This document shows positions 18,660 to 28,389 of a stretch of DNA of 60,619 nt, one piece after another (the stretch's first letter is position 1; each line of letters opens with the position of its first letter). The notes under the pieces are model-generated. The model saw nothing but the letters and a program-made list of their open reading frames with translations. It did no database searches and was not told the DNA's origin. Source of the DNA: Anaerotignum sp. (GTDB lineage Bacteria > Bacillota > Clostridia > Lachnospirales > Anaerotignaceae); assembly GCA_020024455.1 (NCBI GenBank), contig JAHHTU010000011.1:1-60619 (forward strand), written 5' to 3'. A program made the translations under genes and the position numbers.

Positions 18660-18739
18660 ACTATCACAATCCTTTTATATTTTTCGTATTATTTCATCAT
18701 TGTATCTGAAAAATACAACCAAAGCAACAAGAAATAGTG

Positions 18740-18768
18740 CTGACAAATGAAATAAAACCCTGTATAAT
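18740..18768 (+). promoter_or_regulatory. sigma-A promoter of the membrane protein gene
   Basis: CTGACA (18740-18745), 17-base spacer, TATAAT (18763-18768), about 40 bases before the next start codon. Confidence 0.75.
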
Positions 18769-18807
18769 GATAGAATTATCATATTTTAGAAAGGAAGACA
18801 AAAAGAT

Positions 18808-19641
18808 ATGGAAGATATAAAACAAGTCGTATATAGCAGAGAATTGCGTTTGTCAGAAGTCATGGCAATCGGGTTACAGTTATTTGGAAAAAATATCAGA
18901 ACGGTATTGCTTGGGGTATTGTGTTTGGGAATTCCCATCAGTTTATTGGTGACAATCATTCAAATGCGGTTGATGGGATTTTATGATGTGGTTGATGCCA
19001 TTTTGACACAAGATTATGCAATATCACAGGCACAACTGTATGAAGCCATGAGCCAGTTGTTTATATATCAAATTTTGGCAATGGCGATTGATGCCTTTTT
19101 AGTTCCTATTTTTATGCTTGGGATTGCAAAAGCAACAAAATGGCGTTTGGAAGGCAAACAAAAAGGTTACAGTGGTGTGTTTGCACAGGCAATGCTCTTT
19201 GAGCCAACGTTGGTAAAAGTGGGCATTGTATACATGATTAGTTTGATTTTTGGGGCATTTTTGTTTTTCCCGTTTGTGTATTTGAGCGTGAGTTGGTGTT
19301 TTTATGTGTTTTGCATTGGATTGGGAAAAAGAAAAGGCTTAGATGCATTGGGGCATAGCTTGATGCTGGTCAGAGGCAGATGGTGGAAAACATTCGGCTA
19401 TCTGTTTGTGATGGGTGTTGTGATGTTTTTGGGCAATTCACTCTTAAATATGGTATTTGCAAACATCATGTCCATGATGGCGAACAATCAAGCGGGAGTT
19501 ACGTTTGCAATGAATGCATTGTATATTGCTTGTACCTATTTTGTAAATGGATTGTTTGCAAGCATGATGACGATATTCTATCTGAACAGAGAATCCGGCT
19601 TGTTTGGTATGCAAGCATTGGAAGAAGAAATTGCAGAATAA
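18808..19641 (+). CDS. polytopic membrane protein of unknown function
   Basis: A 277-residue protein with about six hydrophobic segments (near 30-50, 80-105, 130-160, 190-215, 220-240 and 245-262). The cytoplasmic loop GKRKGLDALGHSLMLVRGRWWKTF, shared in spirit with the glycerophosphodiester phosphodiesterase membrane-domain and DUF975-type families, is the most characteristic part. No catalytic domain is attached. AAAGGAAG precedes the ATG. It stands alone between its own promoter and terminator, so genomic context offers no function. Confidence 0.7.
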   Translation: MEDIKQVVYSRELRLSEVMAIGLQLFGKNIRTVLLGVLCLGIPISLLVTIIQMRLMGFYDVVDAILTQDYAISQAQLYEAMSQLFIYQILAMAIDAFLVPIFMLGIAKATKWRLEGKQKGYSGVFAQAMLFEPTLVKVGIVYMISLIFGAFLFFPFVYLSVSWCFYVFCIGLGKRKGLDALGHSLMLVRGRWWKTFGYLFVMGVVMFLGNSLLNMVFANIMSMMANNQAGVTFAMNALYIACTYFVNGLFASMMTIFYLNRESGLFGMQALEEEIAE

Positions 19642-19666
19642 AAAAGAGCCGTTTCGGCTCTTTTTT
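19642..19666 (+). terminator. terminator of the membrane protein gene
   Basis: AAAGAGCCG / CGGCTCTTT stem with a three-base loop and a run of T. Confidence 0.88.
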
Positions 19667-19768
19667 ATGTGGGACAATTTTTGTCACACTTAGTATAGAT
19701 TTTTCAAAAAAAATATGATACAATGATAAAATATTGGAAAAATCAAACAAAAACATAGGTGGTGTATC

Positions 19769-21745
19769 ATGTATCAAGGCAAAGAAGCATTCACGAACGA
19801 AGAAATGAAGTACTTACAACTGTTATCCCAACAGTATCAAAATATCAACAGTACCGCAACGGAAATCATGAATTTGAAAGCAATCTTAAACTTACCCAAA
19901 GGGACAGAGCATTTTGTGTCTGATATTCATGGGGAGGTGGAGTCGTTTAGCCATGTGTTGCGAAATGCCTCCGGCGTTATCAAAAATCACATCAGTGCAA
20001 TTTTTGGTACGAGTTTGCGGGAAAGTGAAAAAAAGGCATTGGCAACATTGATTTATTATCCGGAACAAAAGTTGGAACAAATGGCAGAAACAGAAGAAGA
20101 CTTGGAAGATTGGTATAAAATTACACTCCATCGCTTGGTGACAATCTGTAAAGTGGTGGCATCAAAATATACACGTTCCAAAGTCAGAAAAGCATTACCC
20201 AAAGAATTTGCCTACATATTGGAAGAATTGTTGCATGAAGCAAATGTCAGTCGTGACAAAGAAATGTATTACAGCGAAATTATCAGCACAATCATTGATT
20301 TGGAACAGGCAGACCGTTTTATTGCGGCTTTGTGCCACTTAATCCAAAGATTGGCGATTGATACCTTGCACGTCATTGGGGATATTTATGACAGGGGACC
20401 AAATGCTGCCGGTATTATGGACATTTTGGCAAATTATCATTCTGTGGATATTCAATGGGGGAATCATGACATTGCTTGGATGGGAGCTGCCGCAGGGTGT
20501 CAGGCATTGATTTGCAATGTGCTGCGTATCCAAACCAGATATGCCAATTTGGATACCATTGAAGAAGATTACGGTATCAATTTAATTCCTTTGGCAACAT
20601 TTGCCATGGATTGCTATGCAGATGACCCTTGCACACAATTTGCACCAAAAGGCACAGAGGGTGCATTGAGTGATAAAGATTTCCAGCTGATTGCCAAAAT
20701 GCATAAAGCCATATCTATATTACAATGGAAAATGGAAGCACAAATTATCAAACGTCACCCGGAATTCCGTATGGAAAATCGTTTGTTGTTAGATAAAATC
20801 AATTTTGAAAAAGGTACCATTCTCATCGAAGGCAAAGAATATGCCATGAATGATATGCATTTTCCGACCATCAATCCCAAAGACCCTTATGCATTGACAC
20901 CGGAAGAACAGGAAGTCATGGACAAAGTCAAATCTTCTTTTGTCAATAGTGAAAAATTGCAGGAACACGTGCGTGTGCTTTACAGCAAAGGCAGTATGTA
21001 TAATATCTTTAATTCCAATCTGCTGTTTCATGGCGGTATTCCCATGAATGAAGACGGTACATTGAAAACCGTAACATTCCGTGGCAAACAATATCAAGGA
21101 AAAGAATATTTGGACGCTGTGGAACGTACCACAAGAGAAGCATACTTCAATAAACCACATTCTCAGGCAAAAAGAGAATGTATGGATATTATTTGGTATT
21201 TGTGGTGTGGGGAGGACTCTCCTTTGTTTGGGAAAAAGAAAATGACAACATTTGAACGGTATTTTATTGATGACAAAGCCACACATAAAGAAATTACCAA
21301 TCCCTATTATCGTTTACGTAATGAGGAACATATTTGTCGTTATGTATTGGAATCATTTGGATTGGACCCCGAAAATTCACACATCATCAATGGTCATGTG
21401 CCTGTGAAAGTATCCAAGGGGGAAAGCCCCATCAAAGCAAATGGGAAATTGTTTGTGATTGATGGCGGTTTTGCAAAGGCATATCAGAAAGTGACAGGGA
21501 TTGCAGGCTATACATTGATTTACAATTCCCATGGCATGGTATTGGTGAGTCATGAGCCGTTTGTATCCACAGAAGTGGCAATCGCAGAAGAAAAAGATAT
21601 TTTATCTTCCACAGTGGCATTGCAATATACACAAGACCGTATTCTGGTCAGAGATACAGACATCGGGAAACATTTACAGGAAAGTATTACAGAATTGGAA
21701 AAATTGTTATATGCGTATCAGAATGGTATGATTAAAGAAAAATAA
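19769..21745 (+). CDS. fbp: fructose-1,6-bisphosphatase, class III
   Basis: The Firmicutes-type class III enzyme (658 residues) that hydrolyses fructose 1,6-bisphosphate in gluconeogenesis. It belongs to the calcineurin-like metallophosphatase superfamily, shown by VSDIHGEVESF near residue 51, GDIYDRGP near 205 and GNHD near 231, and the far C-terminal NGHVPVK. Length matches the family (about 640-670). The start follows AGGTGGTGTATC. It is monocistronic, converging on pncB with a shared perfect palindromic terminator. Confidence 0.95.
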   Translation: MYQGKEAFTNEEMKYLQLLSQQYQNINSTATEIMNLKAILNLPKGTEHFVSDIHGEVESFSHVLRNASGVIKNHISAIFGTSLRESEKKALATLIYYPEQKLEQMAETEEDLEDWYKITLHRLVTICKVVASKYTRSKVRKALPKEFAYILEELLHEANVSRDKEMYYSEIISTIIDLEQADRFIAALCHLIQRLAIDTLHVIGDIYDRGPNAAGIMDILANYHSVDIQWGNHDIAWMGAAAGCQALICNVLRIQTRYANLDTIEEDYGINLIPLATFAMDCYADDPCTQFAPKGTEGALSDKDFQLIAKMHKAISILQWKMEAQIIKRHPEFRMENRLLLDKINFEKGTILIEGKEYAMNDMHFPTINPKDPYALTPEEQEVMDKVKSSFVNSEKLQEHVRVLYSKGSMYNIFNSNLLFHGGIPMNEDGTLKTVTFRGKQYQGKEYLDAVERTTREAYFNKPHSQAKRECMDIIWYLWCGEDSPLFGKKKMTTFERYFIDDKATHKEITNPYYRLRNEEHICRYVLESFGLDPENSHIINGHVPVKVSKGESPIKANGKLFVIDGGFAKAYQKVTGIAGYTLIYNSHGMVLVSHEPFVSTEVAIAEEKDILSSTVALQYTQDRILVRDTDIGKHLQESITELEKLLYAYQNGMIKEK

Positions 21746-21746
21746 A

Positions 21747-21777
21747 AAGAAAAGCCTGCATATGCAGGCTTTTCTTT
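21747..21777. terminator. bidirectional terminator between fbp and pncB
   Basis: A near-perfect palindrome centred on TGCATATGCA, with A-rich left and T-rich right flanks, so it can stop both converging transcripts. Confidence 0.9.
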
Positions 21778-21778
21778 A

Positions 21779-23233
21779 TCAGGGTTTGCTCATTTCGTCA
21801 ATGAGTTTTGTTTTCAGTTCTATCAATTTTTCGGATAAATCCACAGGCACAATATGTGGATTGTTCAAGCGTAGATGCTCGTCCCAAAGAGAAGCCTTTT
21901 CCTTGTTGCAATATGCCTGAATATCCATGGTTTTGGGGCTTTCATATACACATTTTCCATCTACAAATACGGGAACCAAAAGTTCTCTGATGCGATATGT
22001 ACCACCCAACAAACGCATATTTTTCCATTTTGCTGTGCTGTCATGGATTTCCAAAATTTCGTTTTCGTCAATGGTTTCATCGTCTAAGGCAATCAAATCC
22101 GCTTTGATTTTATTGGTTGTTTTATCATAAATACGGAATACTTTTTTGATGCCGGGATTTGTGACTTTGGCAGTGTTATTGGAAAGTTTGATTTTTGGTA
22201 TGAATGTGCCGTCACTGCCTTCTTCCGCTGCCAATTTGTATACACCGCCGAATGCAGGGCAGTCGTCGGAAGTAATCAATTTTGTACCAACACCCCAAAG
22301 GCTGATTTTTGCACCCTGTAATTTTAAGCTGGCAATCAAATCTTCGTCCAAGTCACTGGAAGCACTAATGATGGCATCGGGGAAACCTGCGTCCTCCAAC
22401 ATTTCTTTTGCCTTTTTGGACAGGTACGCCAAGTCGCCGCTATCCAGACGAATGCCATAATTTTGCAAAGGTATGTTGTTATCTTTCATTTCTTGGAATA
22501 CTTTGATGGCATTTGGTACACCGGAGGCTAATGTGTTATAGGTATCCACCAAGAGAATACAAGCCTCCGGGAATAAACGTGCATATTCTCGAAAAGCTGT
22601 CAGTTCATCGGGGAAACTCATCACCCAACTGTGTGCGTGTGTACCTTTGACAGGAACATCAAACAGCTTGCCTGTCAAAACGTTACTGGTTGCACTGCAA
22701 CCGCCAATGACTGCGGCTCTTGCACCGTAAATGCCGGCATCTGGCCCTTGGGCACGACGCAAACCAAATTCCAAAACAGGGTCACCTTGTGCTGCCCAAA
22801 CCACTCTGGCAGCTTTTGTGGCAATCAAGCTTTGATGGTTGATGATGTTCAGCAATGCCGTTTCAATCAGTTGTGCTTGTACAATGGGGGCTTGAATACG
22901 CATCAGAGGCTCTTGCGGGAATACCACAGTGCCTTCGGGAATGGCATACACTGTGCCTGTGAAGCGAAATGTTCTTAAATAGTCAATGAAATCCGGTCGA
23001 AAAATACCAAGGCTTTCAACATAGGAAATATCTTCGGGTGTAAAATGAAGATGGTTCAGGTATTCGATTGCTTGTTGCAAACCTGCCGCAATCGCATATC
23101 CGTTGCCACTTGGATTTTTTCTGTAAAACAAATCAAATACAACTTGTCTTTTGTGTGCACCTGTTTCAAAATAGCCCTGCATCATGGTTAATTGATATAA
23201 GTCCGTTAACAGTGCCAATTCTCTAGCTTCCAT
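21779..23233 (-). CDS. pncB: nicotinate phosphoribosyltransferase
   Basis: PncB (484 residues) converts nicotinate, PRPP and ATP to nicotinate mononucleotide in NAD salvage. Characteristic segments are LLTDLYQLTMMQGYFE at the start, the GLRRAQGPDAG active-site segment, KGTHAHSWVMSF, and DSGDLAYLSKK, all in family order. The start at 23233 (MEARELALLTDL) has AAAGGAGATTAAA upstream; further in-frame codons upstream lack a ribosome site. It is monocistronic with its own minus-strand promoter. It may be regulated through an inverted repeat at 23379-23401. Confidence 0.94.
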   Translation of the reverse strand: MEARELALLTDLYQLTMMQGYFETGAHKRQVVFDLFYRKNPSGNGYAIAAGLQQAIEYLNHLHFTPEDISYVESLGIFRPDFIDYLRTFRFTGTVYAIPEGTVVFPQEPLMRIQAPIVQAQLIETALLNIINHQSLIATKAARVVWAAQGDPVLEFGLRRAQGPDAGIYGARAAVIGGCSATSNVLTGKLFDVPVKGTHAHSWVMSFPDELTAFREYARLFPEACILLVDTYNTLASGVPNAIKVFQEMKDNNIPLQNYGIRLDSGDLAYLSKKAKEMLEDAGFPDAIISASSDLDEDLIASLKLQGAKISLWGVGTKLITSDDCPAFGGVYKLAAEEGSDGTFIPKIKLSNNTAKVTNPGIKKVFRIYDKTTNKIKADLIALDDETIDENEILEIHDSTAKWKNMRLLGGTYRIRELLVPVFVDGKCVYESPKTMDIQAYCNKEKASLWDEHLRLNNPHIVPVDLSEKLIELKTKLIDEMSKP

Positions 23234-23281
23234 TTTAATCTCCTTTGCTGTTTCTGAACGTAATAAGTTTTGTTGCATATT

Positions 23282-23310
23282 ATTATACATATATTTTATA
23301 AGAAAAGCAA
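23282..23310 (-). promoter_or_regulatory. promoter of pncB
   Basis: Minus strand TTGCTT (23310-23305), 17-base spacer, perfect TATAAT (23287-23282), about 50 bases before the start codon. Confidence 0.65.
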
Positions 23311-23378
23311 ATTTTTGCATACTTTTTTGGTATTTTCGCACAGAACCGACCAAAAGCGACAGGAAAACCTTTGTTTTA

Positions 23379-23401
23379 TGTATACAGTTTTACAGTATAC
23401 A
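23379..23401. promoter_or_regulatory. operator-like inverted repeat TGTATAC-N9-GTATACA
   Basis: A perfect seven-base inverted repeat between the divergent pncB and ileS promoters, about 70 bases upstream of the pncB -35. It could bind a dimeric regulator of either gene; which one is unknown. Confidence 0.45.
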
Positions 23402-23441
23402 ATATATTTACAAAAAGTTTTCAAAAAAATACAAAAAGGTC

Positions 23442-23470
23442 TTTACAAATAAAGTATGAATGGATATAAT
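23442..23470 (+). promoter_or_regulatory. sigma-A promoter of the T-box/ileS transcript
   Basis: TTTACA (23442-23447), 17-base spacer, TATAAT (23465-23470), giving a leader of about 325 bases before ileS. Confidence 0.8.
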
Positions 23471-23499
23471 AACAAACATGAAATCAAACAAACACATGG

Positions 23500-23745
23500 A
23501 CGGAGACAGTACACTATTTTTGTTTATGCCAAAGAGAGTTGGGGCTTGGTGAAATCCCAATGCAAGAAAATGGTGGAATATCACTCCCGAGTGGCAGACC
23601 GAACGATTTGCAAGTAGGCTCTGTCGTGTCCCGCGTTAAGGGAACGTACCATCATTGGTGGTACAATGAGTTGGGCGGCTTTTTGCCGTCAAATCAGGTG
23701 GTATCGCGAACCCATTCGTCCTGTTGTTGACGAATGGGTTTTTTT
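23500..23745 (+). ncRNA. T-box riboswitch, isoleucine-responsive
   Basis: The leader has the stem I base with AGAGAGTTGGGG (from about 23532), a likely specifier codon ATC at 23580-23582 within GAATATCACTCC, and the T-box sequence AGGTGGTATCGCG at 23696-23708. This is followed by a terminator stem AACCCATTCGTC / GACGAATGGGTT (23709-23720 with 23729-23740) and a T run. Uncharged tRNA-Ile should stabilise the antiterminator and allow ileS transcription. An AUC specifier agrees with the downstream gene. Confidence 0.93.
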
Positions 23746-23800
23746 GATGGAATTTCAGAAAAAATTTGATGTTTGTATGAAATTAAAGGAGGTAATACCC

Positions 23801-26800
23801 ATGTACGAAAAAGTACCAACCAGTTTGAATTTTGTGGAAAGAGAAGAAGCAACCGTAAAGTTTTGGCAAGAACATGATATTTTTGGCAAAAGTATTGAGG
23901 CAAGAACCGGCGCTCCTGTGTTTACATTTTATGACGGCCCTCCGACAGCAAACGGCAAACCACATATCGGTCATATTTTGACAAGGGCAGTCAAAGACTT
24001 AATCCCTCGTTACAAAACCATGAAAGGCTACCAAGTTTTGAGAAAAGCAGGTTGGGATACCCATGGCTTGCCTGTGGAATTGGAAGTGGAAAAAGTACTC
24101 GGTTTGGACGGCAAACCACAGATTGAAAACTATGGCGTAGAACCGTTTATCCAAAAATGTAAAGAAAGCGTATGGACATACGAAAAAGAATGGCACGAAA
24201 TGAGTGACCGTGTAGGGTTTTGGGCAGATATGGAACACCCTTATGTAACCTATCACAATGAATATATCGAGTCCGAATGGTGGGCATTAAAGCAAATCTG
24301 GGACAAAGGCTTGCTGTATAAAGGACATAAAGTTGTGCCTTATTGCCCTCGTTGCGGGACTGCACTTTCTTCTCACGAAGTGGCACAAGGTTACAAAGAT
24401 GTCAAAGAAACTTCTGCGATTGCAAAATTCAAAGTGGAAGGCAAAGAAAATGAATATTTTTTGGCTTGGACGACCACACCTTGGACATTGCCCTCTAATA
24501 TTGCATTGACCGTCAATCCGGAAGAAACATATGCAAGAGTCAAATATCAGGATTTCGTGGCTATCATGGCACAGGCTTTGCTGGACAATGTGTTGGGGGA
24601 AGGCAATTACGAAGTGTTGGAAACCATGAAAGGGAAAGATTTGGAATATACCAGATATGAACCATTGTTCCCATTCTTGGAAAATGACCCCAAAGCATTT
24701 ATCGTGACTTGTGACGGATATGTTACATTGACAGACGGTACCGGCGTGGTACACTCTGCGGGTGCTTTCGGGGAAGATGACGCTCGTGTTTGTAATGCAT
24801 ATGAAATTCCGTTCCGTCAATATGTAGATGACAGCGGGAATATGACAGCAGAAGCAGGCCCATTTGCAGGTATGTTTGTCAAAGATGCTGACCCTGAAAT
24901 TTTGAAGTATATGGAAGAAAACGGCTCTTTGTTTGCCGCTTTGCCTTTTGAACATAACTATCCATTCTGTTGGAGATGTGACACCCCGTTGATTTATTAT
25001 GCAAGAAGCACATGGTTTATCAAAATGACTGCATTGCGTGACAAATTGGTGGCAAACAACCGTACCATCAACTGGTATCCCGATAACATCAAAGAAGGTC
25101 GCTTCGGTAATTTCTTGGAAAATGTTATTGACTGGGGCTTATCCCGTGAAAGATACTGGGGTACACCATTGCCTATCTGGGAATGTGCATGTGGACACAG
25201 ACATACCATCGGCAGTATTGCGGAATTGAAAGAAATGTCCCCCGATTGTCCGGAAAACATTGAATTGCACAAACCTTTTATTGATGCAGTGCATATCACT
25301 TGCCCGGAATGCGGAAAATTGATGACAAGAGTACCGGAAGTGATTGACTGCTGGTTTGACAGTGGTGCTATGCCTTTTGCACAATGGCATTACCCATTTG
25401 AAAACAAAGATATTTTTGAACAAAACTTCCCTGCGGACTTTATCAGCGAAGCGGTTGACCAGACAAGAGGCTGGTTCTACACATTGCTGGCAGTCAGCAT
25501 ATTGTTGTTTGATTGTGCACCATTCAAAAATTGTATCGTATTGGGCCATGTGCAGGATAAACATGGACAAAAAATGTCTAAACACAAAGGCAATGTTGTC
25601 AGCCCTTGGGAAGCATTGAACAATCAAGGGGCAGACGCTGTGCGTTGGTACTTCTATGCAAACAGTGCACCTTGGCTGCCCAGCAGATATTATGACGAAG
25701 CAGTAAGCGAAATGCAAAGAAAATTCATGGGTACTTTGTGGAACACATATGCATTCTATGTGTTGTATGCAAACATTGACCAGTTCAATCCGTCCGAACA
25801 TCAACTGGAATATGACAAACTGCCACCGATGGATAAATGGATTTTGTCCAAATTGCAAACATTGAACAAATTTGTAGACGACAGCTTGGCTGGCTACAAA
25901 TTGACAGAACCTGCAAGAGCAATGGCACAATTTGTGGACGATTTATCCAACTGGTATGTCAGAAGAAGCAGAGAACGCTTCTGGGCAGAAGGTATGGAAC
26001 AAGACAAAGTCAATGCATATATGACATTGTATACCGTTTTGGAAACCATGGTGAAATTGGCTGCACCATTCACACCATTTATCTCCGAAGAAATTTATGG
26101 AAACTTGGTGAAAAACACAGACAAAAACGCACCGGAAAGCGTACATTTGTGTGATTGGCCCGTATACCATGCGGAATGGGTAAACAGCGAATTGGAAGAA
26201 AACATGGACTTTGTTTTGAAAGTGGTTGTGGAAGGCCGTGCGGCAAGAAACACAGCAAATTTGAAAAACCGTCAGCCTTTGGCAATGATGTATGTAAAAG
26301 CGGAAAAAGAATTGCCTGAAATGTATCGTGCAATCATCACAGAAGAATTGAATGTGAAAGGCATTGCATTCACAGATGATGTGGAAGAATTTACAACCTA
26401 TACATTCAAGCCACAACTGCGTACATTGGGCAAAAAATACGGAAAATTGGTACCGGGTATCGGTGCGGCTTTGAAAGAAGTCGATGGTTCTGCATTTATG
26501 CACACATTACGCCAAGAAGGAAAAGCAACTTTGCAAGTGGACGGAGAAGAAGTGGTATTGGAAATGGACGATGTTTTGATTGATACTGCTGAAAAAGGTG
26601 GTTTTGTTTCCAGTGGTGACCACACATTGACTGTGGTGTTGGACGCAAACCTGACACCTGCTTTGCTGGAAGAAGGTTTTGTGCGTGAAATCATAAGCAA
26701 AGTACAAACCATGAGAAAAGAAGCGGATTTCAATGTGACAGACCGCATTTGTGTATACCATGACGGCAATGCAAAAATTGCGGAAGTATTGGCAAAAAAT

Positions 26801-26914
26801 GATATTTGTGGCGATGTGCTGGCAACAGAAGTGGTTGCAGGTAAAGGCGGCACATTTACAAAAGAATGGAACATCAATGGTGAAGTGGTAACATTGGGCG
26901 TTTCCCGTGTATAA
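23801..26914 (+). CDS. ileS: isoleucyl-tRNA synthetase, type 2
   Basis: IleRS (1037 residues) charges tRNA-Ile. The class I signatures are PHIGH (HIGH at 55-58) and KMSKH at 591-595; the editing CP1 domain lies between them, with the WTTTPWTLPSN segment near 220. Length over 1000 residues and KMSKH instead of KMSKS fit the type 2 (IleS2) subfamily, some members of which are naturally less sensitive to mupirocin. The ATG at 23801 follows AAGGAGGTAATACCC; upstream in-frame codons belong to the T-box leader and are not part of the protein. Expression is governed by that T-box. A strong terminator follows. Confidence 0.96.
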   Translation: MYEKVPTSLNFVEREEATVKFWQEHDIFGKSIEARTGAPVFTFYDGPPTANGKPHIGHILTRAVKDLIPRYKTMKGYQVLRKAGWDTHGLPVELEVEKVLGLDGKPQIENYGVEPFIQKCKESVWTYEKEWHEMSDRVGFWADMEHPYVTYHNEYIESEWWALKQIWDKGLLYKGHKVVPYCPRCGTALSSHEVAQGYKDVKETSAIAKFKVEGKENEYFLAWTTTPWTLPSNIALTVNPEETYARVKYQDFVAIMAQALLDNVLGEGNYEVLETMKGKDLEYTRYEPLFPFLENDPKAFIVTCDGYVTLTDGTGVVHSAGAFGEDDARVCNAYEIPFRQYVDDSGNMTAEAGPFAGMFVKDADPEILKYMEENGSLFAALPFEHNYPFCWRCDTPLIYYARSTWFIKMTALRDKLVANNRTINWYPDNIKEGRFGNFLENVIDWGLSRERYWGTPLPIWECACGHRHTIGSIAELKEMSPDCPENIELHKPFIDAVHITCPECGKLMTRVPEVIDCWFDSGAMPFAQWHYPFENKDIFEQNFPADFISEAVDQTRGWFYTLLAVSILLFDCAPFKNCIVLGHVQDKHGQKMSKHKGNVVSPWEALNNQGADAVRWYFYANSAPWLPSRYYDEAVSEMQRKFMGTLWNTYAFYVLYANIDQFNPSEHQLEYDKLPPMDKWILSKLQTLNKFVDDSLAGYKLTEPARAMAQFVDDLSNWYVRRSRERFWAEGMEQDKVNAYMTLYTVLETMVKLAAPFTPFISEEIYGNLVKNTDKNAPESVHLCDWPVYHAEWVNSELEENMDFVLKVVVEGRAARNTANLKNRQPLAMMYVKAEKELPEMYRAIITEELNVKGIAFTDDVEEFTTYTFKPQLRTLGKKYGKLVPGIGAALKEVDGSAFMHTLRQEGKATLQVDGEEVVLEMDDVLIDTAEKGGFVSSGDHTLTVVLDANLTPALLEEGFVREIISKVQTMRKEADFNVTDRICVYHDGNAKIAEVLAKNDICGDVLATEVVAGKGGTFTKEWNINGEVVTLGVSRV

Positions 26915-26920
26915 GAGATA

Positions 26921-26962
26921 AAAAAATACTGTTTCCAATTCATTGGAAACAGTATTTTTTTT
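26921..26962. terminator. bidirectional terminator after ileS
   Basis: ATACTGTTTCCAAT / ATTGGAAACAGTAT stem flanked by A and T runs; it also covers the end of the convergent protease gene. Confidence 0.9.
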
Positions 26963-28229
26963 AAGCTGCCGGTAATAAAATAGGTTCGCTGATGCCGCAG
27001 ACTTCATCTTGATAGACGGAGGCAATTTTGATGTATATTGGCTTTTTGGGAACAGGTATCCCAAAAGGGTGTGGGAAATTCCAATACCATTTTTGGCTGT
27101 TTAATACCGTATTGGTAATGGGTTGATATGTGCCATTTTTTTCGTTTGCCACATAAATATAGTAATAATCCACACCATATACAGGTTCCCATGAAAAGAC
27201 ATATTGTCCTTTCTCATTTTTTTGATATTTGATGTTATGTGGTGCAGATGGTTGATAGATATAATCTTTCATATTTTGCAAAGGTATGAGTTTGTTTTTG
27301 GGTACGGATACTATTTTTGCAATGGGAATGGCAAAATATTGTTCCTTATTATAGGCGGTACACATACCCAATAATTCATTTTTGGCATTAAATAACCCAC
27401 CGCCACTGCTGCCATGTTGTATGGGAGCAGTCATGGCAATCATATCTGTTTGATAGCCGGAAACCACACCGGTTGTTTTGGTGTTGCGTTTGCCGTTCGG
27501 TGCACCAATGGTGTATACAGATTCTCCATTTTGTATATTTTTTGCAATTTTGACAGGGGATAAGTCTTTTCTTTGTATTTGCAACAAGGCAATATCCGCT
27601 TGTGGGTCTAATCCGACAACAGTAATGTTGCCTTGATAAACAACACCGTCTTGAAACACAATTTGCATGGTGGAGGCTTTTTCCACAACATGATAATTGG
27701 TTGCAATCAAACCGTTTTGGGATAATACAATGCCACTGCCTTGTAATTTGTTGGTCTGAATGTATACCACAGAGTCAGAAGGATTGTATGGAGCCGGTGT
27801 CAAATCTCCTTTTGTTTGTATGCAAACGGTTTTGGTATCCGCTTGCCATGCAACGGCAGCACCGCTGTATTTGGATACAAAGCGTAAAGGTACCATTGTC
27901 ACACCATTGACATTTTGGGGCGGAGCGTCCAATACAACCATCTGATTGTTGACACTGGCATATGTGGTATCCAATGTCAATGTCATATCCGTGGTATTTT
28001 TTTTTGCGAGTATGGATTGGTCGGTTTCGTTCCATATGACTTGATAGCCAAGCGGTTCCATAATGTCACGCATGGGAACCAATACACGATTATTTTCCAA
28101 AATGGGTGTTTCCCGACAATGTAAAGGTTGGTTGTCTAATAACACAGAAATATTTTGTGCAAATGCTGTGGGTGTATATACAGCAAAGCAAAAAAGTAAA
28201 AAGAATGCATAAAAAAAATGTTTTTTCAA
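26961..28229 (-). CDS. secreted trypsin-like serine protease with stalk domain
   Basis: A 422-residue exported protease. A signal peptide (about 1-24, ending in AFAQ) is followed by a copper amine oxidase N-terminal-like stalk domain (about 28-138, with RVLVPMRDIMEPLGY and TMVPLRFVSKYSG), typical of Clostridial wall-associated proteins. The S1C/HtrA-like catalytic domain carries His180 (NYHVVE), Asp212 (QADIALL) and Ser275 (GSSGGG), all intact. A C-terminal segment of about 100 residues resembles a fibronectin type III fold. There is no PDZ domain. The start codon appears to be TTG at 28229, after GGAAGTGA; no ATG fits. Substrates are unknown. Confidence 0.87.
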   Translation of the reverse strand: MKKHFFYAFFLLFCFAVYTPTAFAQNISVLLDNQPLHCRETPILENNRVLVPMRDIMEPLGYQVIWNETDQSILAKKNTTDMTLTLDTTYASVNNQMVVLDAPPQNVNGVTMVPLRFVSKYSGAAVAWQADTKTVCIQTKGDLTPAPYNPSDSVVYIQTNKLQGSGIVLSQNGLIATNYHVVEKASTMQIVFQDGVVYQGNITVVGLDPQADIALLQIQRKDLSPVKIAKNIQNGESVYTIGAPNGKRNTKTTGVVSGYQTDMIAMTAPIQHGSSGGGLFNAKNELLGMCTAYNKEQYFAIPIAKIVSVPKNKLIPLQNMKDYIYQPSAPHNIKYQKNEKGQYVFSWEPVYGVDYYYIYVANEKNGTYQPITNTVLNSQKWYWNFPHPFGIPVPKKPIYIKIASVYQDEVCGISEPILLPAA

Positions 28230-28389
28230 AATGTTTCACTTCCTTTCCTTGCTCAGTATAGCATATTCCAAAAAAAAGAAAAAGAAAAAGCAGGGATTTG
28301 CAATCAAACTGTAATGTGTCACTTTTCTTTTATTTTATGATATGGTATACTTTGATATATTGTAAAATTTGGGAAAAGGAGTTGTGCGT

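Noticed and set aside
25139..25930. A 263-codon minus-strand ORF inside ileS
   Set aside because: It is fully opposite conserved IleRS sequence and rich in Cys/His/Phe, as expected for an antisense frame of AT-rich coding DNA.
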